64,000 bases of DNA from JBLIDK01 sp047632595 (lineage in GTDB: Bacteria > Bacteroidota > Bacteroidia > Sphingobacteriales > Sphingobacteriaceae), in the NCBI GenBank assembly GCA_047632595.1, contig JBLIDK010000004.1, positions 11,373 through 75,372 on the forward strand. The letters are read 5' to 3'. Of this stretch, positions 17,489 to 25,776 are shown piece by piece. A model generated the notes under the pieces. The model was not told where the DNA came from and made no database searches. It was given only the letters and a program-made list of their open reading frames with translations. Numbering within the stretch: the first letter of the stretch is position 1; each line of letters starts with the position of its first letter. Position numbers and translations under genes: made by a program.

Positions 17489-19747
17489 TTAAGAGTCTTT
17501 ATCTTCTTTTTTAGAAGGTTTTTTAGCTCCGCCTTTTTCTTCTTTTTCCATATTCGCTTTTAGCGCAGAAAGAACATCTAAATCACCAAGAGTGGTTTTT
17601 TCAGAATTGTCGTTTACTTTCTTCATTCCACGGTTAACCGCTTTGTGAGCTACACGCTTATCGCTACGTTCTTTAGCAACTTCTGCTTCCTTCACTTCTT
17701 CGTGAATTCTTGCATGCGATGCTACAATACGCTTAGCGTCCTTGTTAAATTCAATTACTTTGAATTCTAACTTCTCGTTCACTTCAACTTTAGAACCATC
17801 TACTTTAACAAGATGCTTGTTAGGAGCAAATGCTTCAACACCATAAGGAAGTCCAATTTGAGCACCTTTATCAACTGCTTTAATTACTGTTCCTTCGTGA
17901 GTTGAACCAACATAGAAGATAGTTTCAAATGTATCCCAAGGGTTCTCTTCAATTTGTTTGTGACCTAAACTTAGTCTTCTGTTCTCTTTATCTACTTCAA
18001 GAACAACTACGTCCATTTTGTCATCAATCTTACAGAATTCCTTCGGATGATTGATTTTCTTAGTCCATGATAAGTCCGAAATGTGAACTAAACCATCGAT
18101 ACCTTCTTCGATTTCAACAAAAACACCAAAGTTAGTCATGTTCTTAACCTTAGCACTGTGCTTACTTTCAAGTGGGAATCTCTCTTCGATACCTTCCCAA
18201 GGATCATCAGTAAGTTGTTTCATACCTAGAGACATTTTACGGTCTTCACGGTCGATAGTTAAAACAACTGCATCAATTTCTGAACCTAATTTTAAGAATT
18301 CATCAGGACTTCTTAAGTGAGAACTCCAGCTCATTTCACTTACGTGAATTAAACCTTCAACTCCTGGTAGTAATTCAATGAATGCACCGTAATCAGCAAT
18401 GTTTACAACCTTACCTTTTACTTTTGAACCTTCTACAATGCTTTCTTCAAGCGCTGACCAAGGGTGTTCATTCAATTGTTTTAATCCTAATGCGATACGT
18501 TTCTTACCATCATCAAAATCAAGAACAACAACGTTAATTGTTTGATCTAATTCTAATATTTCTGATGGATGATCGATACGTCCCCAAGAAATATCAGTAA
18601 TGTGAAGAAGTCCATCAACTCCACCTAAATCGATGAATACACCGAAGTCAGTAATGTTTTTAACAACACCTTCTAATATTTGACCTTTCTCAAGTTTCGA
18701 AATAATTTCTTGTTTTTGACTCTCTAAATCGTCTTCAATTAGAACTTTATGAGAAACAACAACGTTTTTGAACTCGTGGTTAATTTTCACAACCTTGTAT
18801 TCCATACGTTTTCCAACATATGCATCGTAGTCACGAATTGGCTTAATGTCAATTTGAGATCCTGGTAAGAATGCTTCTACACCATTGATATCAACAATAA
18901 GTCCACCTTTAGTTCTACTCTTAACAGTTCCTTCGATGATTAAATCTTCTTCAAGAGCTGAATTAATAGTATCCCAAGATCTTTGAACTTTCGCTCTTTT
19001 TCTTGATAAAACAAGTGCACCTTGTGCATCTTCTCTTTCTTCAACAAAAACCTCGATTTCGTCACCAATTTTGATGTCCGGCATATCGCGGAATTCGTTA
19101 ACAGCAACTAAACCGTCAGATTTAAAGCCGATGTTTAACACAACGTCTTTAGATCCTATAGTTACAACAGTACCTTTTACAATGTCGTTTCTTTCAACAA
19201 CAGTAATAGTACCACTATATAGTTCCTCTAATTCCTTTTCTTCTGCTTCAGTGTACTCACCAAAGTTTTCACTATCTGCACTCCAATCGAAATCATCTTT
19301 TGGCGTGATAAAAGTTAAAAGTTCGTTTTCTGTTTTAGCAACAGGAGCAACAACTTCTTTAACTTTTTCAACCGGTGCTTTTTCTTCAACAACTGCTTCA
19401 ACAACAGGTGCTTCTTCTACTTTAGCTTCTTCTTTTGGCGCTTTTTCAGCAGCAGCAGGTTTTGCCTTCTCCTTTTTGGGAGCAGTTTCTTTTTTAACTG
19501 TAGTAGGTTTCTTAGCGGTGGTTTCTTCTGCTTTTTTAGCTGGTACCTTTTTTGCCGGCGTAGCTGTTTTTGCAGCGGTAGTAGGCTTTTTAGCCGTTTC
19601 CTCTTTTACCTCATCTGCCTTTTTTGCAGTTGTGGGTTTTTTTGTAGTAGCTTTTTTTGTCTCGCCTTTAGCTGTAGTGGCGGTTTTTTTGGTCTCGGCT
19701 GCCTTATCTTTGGCCGCTGGAGATGTTTTTTTTGTTTCTTCAGACAT
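17489..19747 (-). CDS. rpsA: 30S ribosomal protein S1 with a long Lys/Ala/Thr-rich N-terminal tail
   Basis: The 752-aa protein has six S1 RNA-binding repeats (about 180-690; seen as GTVVTIGSKDVVLNIGF, GVVKNITDFGVFIDLGG, GKVVNIADYGAFIEL and similar). They bind mRNA on the ribosome. Ahead of them is an unusual tail of about 150 residues built of KKPTT, AKK and PAKK words, changing to a Glu/Val-rich stretch, resembling histone H1-like tails. The tail is encoded in the same frame with no stop. The C-terminus is Lys-rich. The order porQ-cmk-rpsA is common in Bacteroidota, but rpsA has its own -7 element. Confidence 0.95.
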   Translation of the reverse strand: MSEETKKTSPAAKDKAAETKKTATTAKGETKKATTKKPTTAKKADEVKEETAKKPTTAAKTATPAKKVPAKKAEETTAKKPTTVKKETAPKKEKAKPAAAEKAPKEEAKVEEAPVVEAVVEEKAPVEKVKEVVAPVAKTENELLTFITPKDDFDWSADSENFGEYTEAEEKELEELYSGTITVVERNDIVKGTVVTIGSKDVVLNIGFKSDGLVAVNEFRDMPDIKIGDEIEVFVEEREDAQGALVLSRKRAKVQRSWDTINSALEEDLIIEGTVKSRTKGGLIVDINGVEAFLPGSQIDIKPIRDYDAYVGKRMEYKVVKINHEFKNVVVSHKVLIEDDLESQKQEIISKLEKGQILEGVVKNITDFGVFIDLGGVDGLLHITDISWGRIDHPSEILELDQTINVVVLDFDDGKKRIALGLKQLNEHPWSALEESIVEGSKVKGKVVNIADYGAFIELLPGVEGLIHVSEMSWSSHLRSPDEFLKLGSEIDAVVLTIDREDRKMSLGMKQLTDDPWEGIEERFPLESKHSAKVKNMTNFGVFVEIEEGIDGLVHISDLSWTKKINHPKEFCKIDDKMDVVVLEVDKENRRLSLGHKQIEENPWDTFETIFYVGSTHEGTVIKAVDKGAQIGLPYGVEAFAPNKHLVKVDGSKVEVNEKLEFKVIEFNKDAKRIVASHARIHEEVKEAEVAKERSDKRVAHKAVNRGMKKVNDNSEKTTLGDLDVLSALKANMEKEEKGGAKKPSKKEDKDS

Positions 19748-19780
19748 TCATTTGGTCCCCCTTTCGTGGAAATTGGAGGG

Positions 19781-19788
19781 CAAAGGTA
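19781..19788 (-). promoter_or_regulatory. -7 element of the rpsA promoter
   Basis: The minus strand reads TACCTTTG, a perfect TAnnTTTG, 34 bp upstream of the rpsA ATG. A TTAG at 19812-19809, 20 bp further, may be the -33 element, inside the last codon of cmk. A G-rich AGGGGGA lies shortly before the start codon. Confidence 0.55.
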
Positions 19789-19808
19789 GGGATAAATTGA
19801 GTAAGTTC

Positions 19809-20492
19809 CTAAAAAGAATCACTTTTTGAGAGAGATGTTATTTTATCCTCCAAAATCGCAAATTGCTCATCCCTATTTAGGTAACTATTGTCTAATACAA
19901 AGGCGTCTTCAGCTTGTTTTAACGGACTAATTTTTCGTTCTGAATCAATTTTGTCTCGCTTAGTTAAGTTCTCTAATACTTCTTCTAATGTTATTGCAAC
20001 ATTTTTAGCCTGTAATTCTTCTAACCTACGCTGGGCGCGAATTTTAGGTTCGGCTGTCATAAAGATCTTTAAATCGGCATTGGGAAAGACAACAGTGCCA
20101 ATATCTCTTCCATCTAATATGGAAGATTCTTTTGAAGCAATTTTACGTTGTAAGGCTAGCAATAAGCTACGAACCTCGGCAATGGTACTTACTTCACTTA
20201 CCTTATCGGATATATGTGGTAGTCGTATTTCTTCTTCAACATCCTCACTATTTAAATAAATATGTTGTTGTTGATTGACCGTTTTAAAAGTTAATTCAAT
20301 ATCGGCTAAAGCAGATATTACTTGTAACTTATTATTAAGATTTACCTTTTTTTGAATGAAATAGAGACAAACAGCACGAAACATAGCTCCTGTATCTAGG
20401 TACTTAAGGTTAAAGCGCTTTGCTAGTTCTTTTGCAACGGTGCTTTTACCACATGAAGAGTGGCCATCTATAGCTATAATTATTGGTTTCAC
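19809..20492 (-). CDS. cmk: Cytidylate kinase
   Basis: The 227-aa enzyme phosphorylates CMP and dCMP. The P-loop is GHSSCGKST (10-18), followed by KYLDTGAMFRAVCLY (nucleoside monophosphate site) and SSILDGRDIGTVVFPNADLK, both diagnostic of Cmk. It lies 42 bp downstream of porQ and upstream of rpsA, so the three are probably partly co-transcribed. Confidence 0.95.
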   Translation of the reverse strand: MKPIIIAIDGHSSCGKSTVAKELAKRFNLKYLDTGAMFRAVCLYFIQKKVNLNNKLQVISALADIELTFKTVNQQQHIYLNSEDVEEEIRLPHISDKVSEVSTIAEVRSLLLALQRKIASKESSILDGRDIGTVVFPNADLKIFMTAEPKIRAQRRLEELQAKNVAITLEEVLENLTKRDKIDSERKISPLKQAEDAFVLDNSYLNRDEQFAILEDKITSLSKSDSF

Positions 20493-20534
20493 TGTGCGAA
20501 TATATAAAGCCTACTATTGGGTAGAGCAATAGTT

Positions 20535-21578
20535 TTAAGAAAAATCTTTAAGATTAAAAGCAATACTAAAGTGATTACTAGCTCCTGCTAAATGGTATCG
20601 AGCATTGGCGTAGTTGATGTTAAAGCGCTTCACTTTCATGCCAAAACCAAAGGAAAAGCCTGTTGCTCCCGCTTTTTCACTAACTTGTAATTCAGTTCTT
20701 CGTTGGTGATTGTACCCAACGCGAATGTGAAAATTTTCACTAAACAATATCTCACTTCCCAAAACTAAATGTTGACCTATTTTATCTGTTAATGAAGGAG
20801 AATTGTCAATTTCTTCGCCTGTAGCAAAATCAATTTCTGCACGTTCGTTTGGATCTATAAAAATTATATCAAATTGCTCAATATGTCTGTAGGTTAATGA
20901 AAACCTAAATGGAGCATACTTTAACTTTTGACTTACACTCGCTTGAAAATCTGCAATAGGAAATTCTACAGAACCCCCTCGGAACGTATTTAACGGGAAT
21001 CCTACATTCTTAATTACTGAAGCTGCAGAAAAACCACTAGCTGAGTCAGAATAGGACCCACCTATGTCTGCAACCAATACCCATGAGTTATACTGCTCAT
21101 AGCTCGAATTCAAAACTTTTACATTTCCGCCATAAGAAAACTTTTTCAGGTACTTTTTGGAGTACCCAATAGTTAATGCCAAATCTGAGGCATTAAAAGT
21201 TTCACCAGTTAATTGGCCAGTTTCTGTTGTTTCCTCAAAACTGCCGTAATTAACGTATTGTAATCCAAAATTTAAAAGTCCAATTTTATTGATGTTACGT
21301 GCATGAGAAAAGTAACCATATTTAATACCCGCTGGGAGTGTTACTGCATTTACAGTTACTGCATTCTCCATTCTTTTATTCAGTAAAGCTGGATTTTGAT
21401 AGGCCATACCCAAATCATCATCTTTAATGGTAATAAAGTGTCCACCTAAGGCTGCTACTCGAGCAGATGGAGGAAGGTCTAAAAACTTATAAGAGCCAGT
21501 TCCGCCAATTTGAGCGCTTGAATTCGCTATAAATGAGAATAATGCAATAAAAATGAATAGTCGTTTAAGTCCTTTCAT
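20535..21578 (-). CDS. porQ: Type IX secretion system protein PorQ
   Basis: The 347-aa outer-membrane protein has a signal peptide (ends NSSAQ) and the PorQ start IGGTGSYKFLDLPPSARVAALGGH, followed by LGMAYQNPALLN. The barrel is of the PorV/FadL-like type and the sequence ends LKDFS. PorQ is part of the T9SS attachment machinery that releases and anchors cargo carrying the C-terminal signals seen in several genes of this window. No other T9SS machine gene is present. Confidence 0.9.
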   Translation of the reverse strand: MKGLKRLFIFIALFSFIANSSAQIGGTGSYKFLDLPPSARVAALGGHFITIKDDDLGMAYQNPALLNKRMENAVTVNAVTLPAGIKYGYFSHARNINKIGLLNFGLQYVNYGSFEETTETGQLTGETFNASDLALTIGYSKKYLKKFSYGGNVKVLNSSYEQYNSWVLVADIGGSYSDSASGFSAASVIKNVGFPLNTFRGGSVEFPIADFQASVSQKLKYAPFRFSLTYRHIEQFDIIFIDPNERAEIDFATGEEIDNSPSLTDKIGQHLVLGSEILFSENFHIRVGYNHQRRTELQVSEKAGATGFSFGFGMKVKRFNINYANARYHLAGASNHFSIAFNLKDFS

Positions 21579-21688
21579 GAATTAGGAATAGATGTGCAAT
21601 TTAGCAACGATTTTATTGAAACGTAAAGATTTACTTGGTATTGTTGCAAAAGAAGTACTACTTTCAAGTTTTTAAATTAATATTCAAC

Positions 21689-23548
21689 ATGAAACTAATT
21701 ACATTATCTTTTGCATTGCTATTATTAGTAAGTGCTTGTACCGAAAACGTTAAAGAATCAGAAAATAATACAATGATCGCAGATCCACATTCTTATGCGC
21801 AACCAGAGGTTGCTAAAGTGAAACACCTCGACCTAAATTTATTGGTTGACTTTCAAACTAAAATTTTAACTGGAAAAGCTACCTATACCATTGAAGCTAA
21901 AAAAGGAGCTACTAAATTGGTTTTAGATGCAAAAAATATAAACATTGAAAAAGTTGTTTTAGGAAAAGAAGAAGCACCTACTCAGTTTGAACTTGGAGTA
22001 AATGATGCAGTTTTAGGTCAAGCATTATTCATTGATATTACCGATCAAACAAAAGAAGTTATTGTTTACTATACTACAAGTAATAATGCAGCTGCTTTAA
22101 TGTGGTTAGACCCAATTCAAACCGCTGGAAAGGAACAACCGTTTTTATTCACTCAAAGTCAAGCTATTTTAGCTAGAACATGGATTCCAATTCAAGACAG
22201 TCCGGGGATACGTTTTACTTATTCCGCAAAGGTTCAAGTTCCTAAGCAACTAATGGCAGTTATGAGTGCTACCAACCCAACAGAAAGAACGGTAAATGGA
22301 GTTTATGAGTTTGAAATGACTCAGCCAATACCGTCGTACTTAATGGCGCTTGCCGTTGGCGACTTAGAATTTAAGGGAGTAGGAGATAGATGTGGGGTTT
22401 ATGCTGAACCATCAATGTTAGAGGCTTCGGTTTATGAATTTGATAATATGGATGAGATGTTAGTATCTGCGGAAGCACTTTACGGACCATACAAATGGGA
22501 CCGTTATGATGTAATCGTATTGCCTCCAAGTTTCCCTTTTGGTGGAATGGAAAATCCAAGATTAACTTTTGCGACCCCAACTATTTTAGCAGGAGATCGC
22601 TCATTAACTTCGTTAATTGCACACGAATTAGCGCATAGCTGGTCTGGAAATCTAGTAACGAATGCTACTTGGGATGACTTTTGGTTAAACGAAGGCTTTA
22701 CGGTTTATTTTGAGCGTAGAATTATGGAAGCAGTGAATGGCGAGAGTTATTCTGAAATGCTTGCTTTATTAGGTGCTCAAGATTTAAAAGAAAGCATTGA
22801 AGCGATGGGTGCTGAAAACCCTGATACAAAACTAAAACTGCATTTAGAAGGTAGAGATCCTGATGAAGGTTTAACTGATATAGCTTATGAGAAGGGTAAT
22901 TTTTTCTTAGTAAACGTTGAGAAAGCGGTAGGAAGAGAACGTTTTGATGCCTTTTTGAAGGATTATTTCACAAAATATTCATTTAAAACCATGACTACGG
23001 ATAAGTTTATTGCTCATTTGAAGTCTGAATTAATAAAAGGAGACAAAGAATTAGAAAAGGAAATTGCTCTTGATGCATGGATTTTTAGCCCAGGTTTGCC
23101 GAGTGATTTCCCTGAATTAACATCTGAACGATTCAATGAGGTAGATAAGCAAGTGGCTATTTTCTTAAAAGAAAACTCTACGAAAAATTTAAATACTGAG
23201 AATTGGTCAACGCATGAATGGTTACGTTTTTTAAGATCATTACCAAATGATATGTCAGAAGATCAAATGACTTCTTTGGATGTTACATATAAGCTCACTC
23301 AATCGGGTAATTGTGAGATAGCCTGCGTATGGCTAGAAAAATCAATTCGAAGCAACTACAGCCCGGCTTACGACCGTTTAGAAGAGTTCCTAGTTTCTGT
23401 TGGTCGCCGTAAATTCTTAACTCCGTTATATGGCGCAATGATTGAAACGGGTAAGGTTGATATGGCGAAAGAGATTTACAAAATGGCTCGTCCAAATTAT
23501 CATGCTGTAGCAACTGGTAGTATTGATAAGATGTTGGCGGAGGTTTAA
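21689..23548 (+). CDS. M1-family aminopeptidase lipoprotein (leukotriene A4 hydrolase-like)
   Basis: The 619-aa protein, counted from the ATG at 21689, has a lipoprotein signal ending LLVSAC. An earlier start at 21635 would put 18 extra residues before this signal, so I rejected it. The substrate motif GGMEN (in FPFGGMENPRLTF) and the zinc site HELAHSW with the downstream NEGFT Glu are intact. The C-terminal helical domain matches the LTA4H/aminopeptidase branch. It removes N-terminal residues from peptides, probably in the periplasm or at the outer membrane. Confidence 0.93.
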   Translation: MKLITLSFALLLLVSACTENVKESENNTMIADPHSYAQPEVAKVKHLDLNLLVDFQTKILTGKATYTIEAKKGATKLVLDAKNINIEKVVLGKEEAPTQFELGVNDAVLGQALFIDITDQTKEVIVYYTTSNNAAALMWLDPIQTAGKEQPFLFTQSQAILARTWIPIQDSPGIRFTYSAKVQVPKQLMAVMSATNPTERTVNGVYEFEMTQPIPSYLMALAVGDLEFKGVGDRCGVYAEPSMLEASVYEFDNMDEMLVSAEALYGPYKWDRYDVIVLPPSFPFGGMENPRLTFATPTILAGDRSLTSLIAHELAHSWSGNLVTNATWDDFWLNEGFTVYFERRIMEAVNGESYSEMLALLGAQDLKESIEAMGAENPDTKLKLHLEGRDPDEGLTDIAYEKGNFFLVNVEKAVGRERFDAFLKDYFTKYSFKTMTTDKFIAHLKSELIKGDKELEKEIALDAWIFSPGLPSDFPELTSERFNEVDKQVAIFLKENSTKNLNTENWSTHEWLRFLRSLPNDMSEDQMTSLDVTYKLTQSGNCEIACVWLEKSIRSNYSPAYDRLEEFLVSVGRRKFLTPLYGAMIETGKVDMAKEIYKMARPNYHAVATGSIDKMLAEV

Positions 23549-23926
23549 ATGATAAGCTGCGAGCTATAGGCAGCAAGATACAAGCTAAAAAGTTATTCAA
23601 AAAATTAAGCCCTTCGATACATCCTGACGATTACAGCTTTCAGCTGCTCTGTCAGGACACTCAAGGTGACTGAATTTTTATTTATATAGTTCTTAGTCTT
23701 AAAACTGTCCATTCTCGTGAATTTGTGTTAATTATTAATCACTGAGAACTAAAACACTATTTCTTTTGTGTTAAAAAAGAGGCTACTTGACAATATGCTA
23801 TTTGTTTGATTTAATGGCAAAAACCTGTGCTTCGATACACTTTTCCACTCGTACCTCGTTTAAAACCACACAGCATGACCAGGTTTTTATTGACGATTTT
23901 TTGAATGCTTTGGACTTTAGACTATT
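23549..23926. repeat. Non-coding gap with dispersed-repeat fragments
   Basis: No gene is visible. CTTCGATACA occurs at 23612-23621 and 23830-23839, the second within a 21-bp exact match to 9100-9120. TCCTGAC (23622-23628) and GTCAGGA (23651-23657) form a 7-bp stem. These are pieces of the same intergenic element family as at 9026-9164. Confidence 0.65.
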
Positions 23927-24880
23927 CTACTTCTTACCAATCAACGAGAACCCAACATAACGCTTAGGATTCTTTTGAATATCCACAAGCAATAAGTCAA
24001 GGTCTAATGAAGCTTGACGAAGATTGTTATATAAGTCTTTGTCGTTTAGTAATGCTCCAACACTACCTTCACCATTTTCAATTTTAGTCATTAGAGTGCT
24101 AAACTTATCTACCGAGGTGTTTGCCTTATCAAGGATGTTCTTAATATCAGCTTTTGCTACTTCATCAGTAATTTGCTCAAGATTTCCAATCATACTGGCT
24201 ATCTCTTTATTCTTGCTTTCAATACTAGTGGTAATGCTTTTAAGATTGCTGATAATAGTTTGTAATTGACCAGTTTCAGAGGTTACAAAAGAATCTAAGT
24301 TCGATGAAGTGCTTTCTAGATTTTCCACTACAGCATTCAGGCTTTTAAAACTTTTTTCAACGTTTTTGGCAAAAGATGGACTAATAACGTAATTAATAGA
24401 TGCTAAAACAGAATCCATTGTTCCCAACATTTTTTCCGCTTTATTTTTTATTGGTAACACTTGTAAGTTTACCGATTCCGACAAACTCATCTCAATAATA
24501 CTTGGGAGTGTATCACCAGAACTAGCAAGAGCACTTACTTCAGGGTCAAACACCAACGAAATTGCTTTGGAACCCATTAAATCGCTGCTCATAATTTTGG
24601 CCGTAGCATTTAAAGGAACGGGTACATTTCCTTTAACCAAAATTTCAACCAAAAGTGAACCTCCTGGGTTTATATCAATATCACTCACTCTACCTACTTG
24701 AAACCCATTTACTAATACGGGATTTGAAATAGCAAGCCCATCTATTCTATCATAATTAGCATAGAATTTCTTGTCTGTATTAAAAACATTCTTACCATTT
24801 AAATAGCTAAAGCCGCCTATAAAAACAGCAGCAGCAATGGTAGCAAATATGCCAACTTTGGCTTCCTTAGAGATTTTCAA
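23927..24880 (-). CDS. MlaD-like MCE-domain lipid transport protein
   Basis: The 317-aa protein has one N-terminal membrane helix (VGIFATIAAAVFIGGFSYL), then an MCE domain (about 38-125: YDRIDGLAISNPVLVNGFQVGRV) and a long helical, coiled-coil-like C-terminal part with TSTSNLDSF-type repeats. MCE proteins carry phospholipids between inner and outer membranes. It begins 7 bp after the amidase stop. No MlaE or MlaF gene is in the window. Confidence 0.88.
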   Translation of the reverse strand: MKISKEAKVGIFATIAAAVFIGGFSYLNGKNVFNTDKKFYANYDRIDGLAISNPVLVNGFQVGRVSDIDINPGGSLLVEILVKGNVPVPLNATAKIMSSDLMGSKAISLVFDPEVSALASSGDTLPSIIEMSLSESVNLQVLPIKNKAEKMLGTMDSVLASINYVISPSFAKNVEKSFKSLNAVVENLESTSSNLDSFVTSETGQLQTIISNLKSITTSIESKNKEIASMIGNLEQITDEVAKADIKNILDKANTSVDKFSTLMTKIENGEGSVGALLNDKDLYNNLRQASLDLDLLLVDIQKNPKRYVGFSLIGKK

Positions 24881-24887
24881 TATTTTT

Positions 24888-25727
24888 TTAATTTGATGAA
24901 TTGAGATCTTTACCTTCCAATTCGAATTTATATTCTTTAACAGCTCTGTAAATTGCAGAAGCCATATATGCTTGGCCCTGTTCTGTATTTAAAAAGTTTT
25001 CATCCGACTTGTTCGTTAAAAAACCAATTTCGACTAAAACGCTAGGCATTGAAGTTTGGTACAATACTAAAAAACCAGCTTGTTTTACACCACGACTTTT
25101 ACGTTGTACGCGTTTTTCAAATTGATTCTCAACTTTTGAAGCAAGATTTAAACTGCGCTCAAGGTACGCATTTTGAAACATAGAAAAGATGATATATGCT
25201 TCTGGTGAATTTGGATCAAAGCCATCGTAATTTGCTTCGTAGTCATCTTCAAGTAAAATTACTGAGTTTTCACGCTTTGCAACTTCTAAATTTTTCTGTG
25301 TTCGATGAAGTCCCATTGTAAATGTTTCGGTTCCTCTTGCATCCGTGTTTTCTGCTGCATTACAATGAATTGAGATAAATAAATCGGCTTGAGAAACATT
25401 GGCCACTTTGGCTCTATTCACCAATTTTATAAACTCATCTTTCTTACGCGTGTAAACAACATTTACATCTTCTAAGTTATCTTCTAGGTATTTACCAAGT
25501 TGAAGTGATACATTTAAGGCAATGTCTTTTTCAACAAGTTTAGAAGTTCCTGTTCCTATATTTCCGCCATCATGTCCGCCATGGCCAGCATCAATTACAA
25601 TTGTTTGTACTGTTTCTTCAGCGCTAGGAGGCTCTATACCATTAGCAATACAGCATATTGCTGCAATAAGAAAAATTTTAACTGTAATTAAATACTTCTT
25701 CACTGTTCTTATTTTTAATTTTGCCAA
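24888..25727 (-). CDS. N-acetylmuramoyl-L-alanine amidase (Amidase_3)
   Basis: The 279-aa zinc enzyme cleaves the bond between MurNAc and the peptide stem. It shows IVIDAGHGGHDGGN (first His ligand), a later Glu, FISIHCNAAE (His ligand) and VLVEIGFLTN with the catalytic Glu. An N-terminal hydrophobic segment (about 13-30) is a signal peptide or anchor. It forms a tight pair with the downstream MCE gene and is divergent from lptD, linking cell-wall turnover with outer-membrane maintenance. Confidence 0.93.
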   Translation of the reverse strand: MAKLKIRTVKKYLITVKIFLIAAICCIANGIEPPSAEETVQTIVIDAGHGGHDGGNIGTGTSKLVEKDIALNVSLQLGKYLEDNLEDVNVVYTRKKDEFIKLVNRAKVANVSQADLFISIHCNAAENTDARGTETFTMGLHRTQKNLEVAKRENSVILLEDDYEANYDGFDPNSPEAYIIFSMFQNAYLERSLNLASKVENQFEKRVQRKSRGVKQAGFLVLYQTSMPSVLVEIGFLTNKSDENFLNTEQGQAYMASAIYRAVKEYKFELEGKDLNSSN

Positions 25728-25776
25728 ATAAATCTCAATGCTTAACGTTGCAAAAATACTACGTTCAGTAGAATAA

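Noticed and set aside
19071..19829. 252-aa ORF on the plus strand opposite rpsA
   Set aside because: Low-complexity Ser/Phe/Val antisense of the Lys/Ala-rich tail of rpsA; it overlaps both rpsA and the end of cmk.
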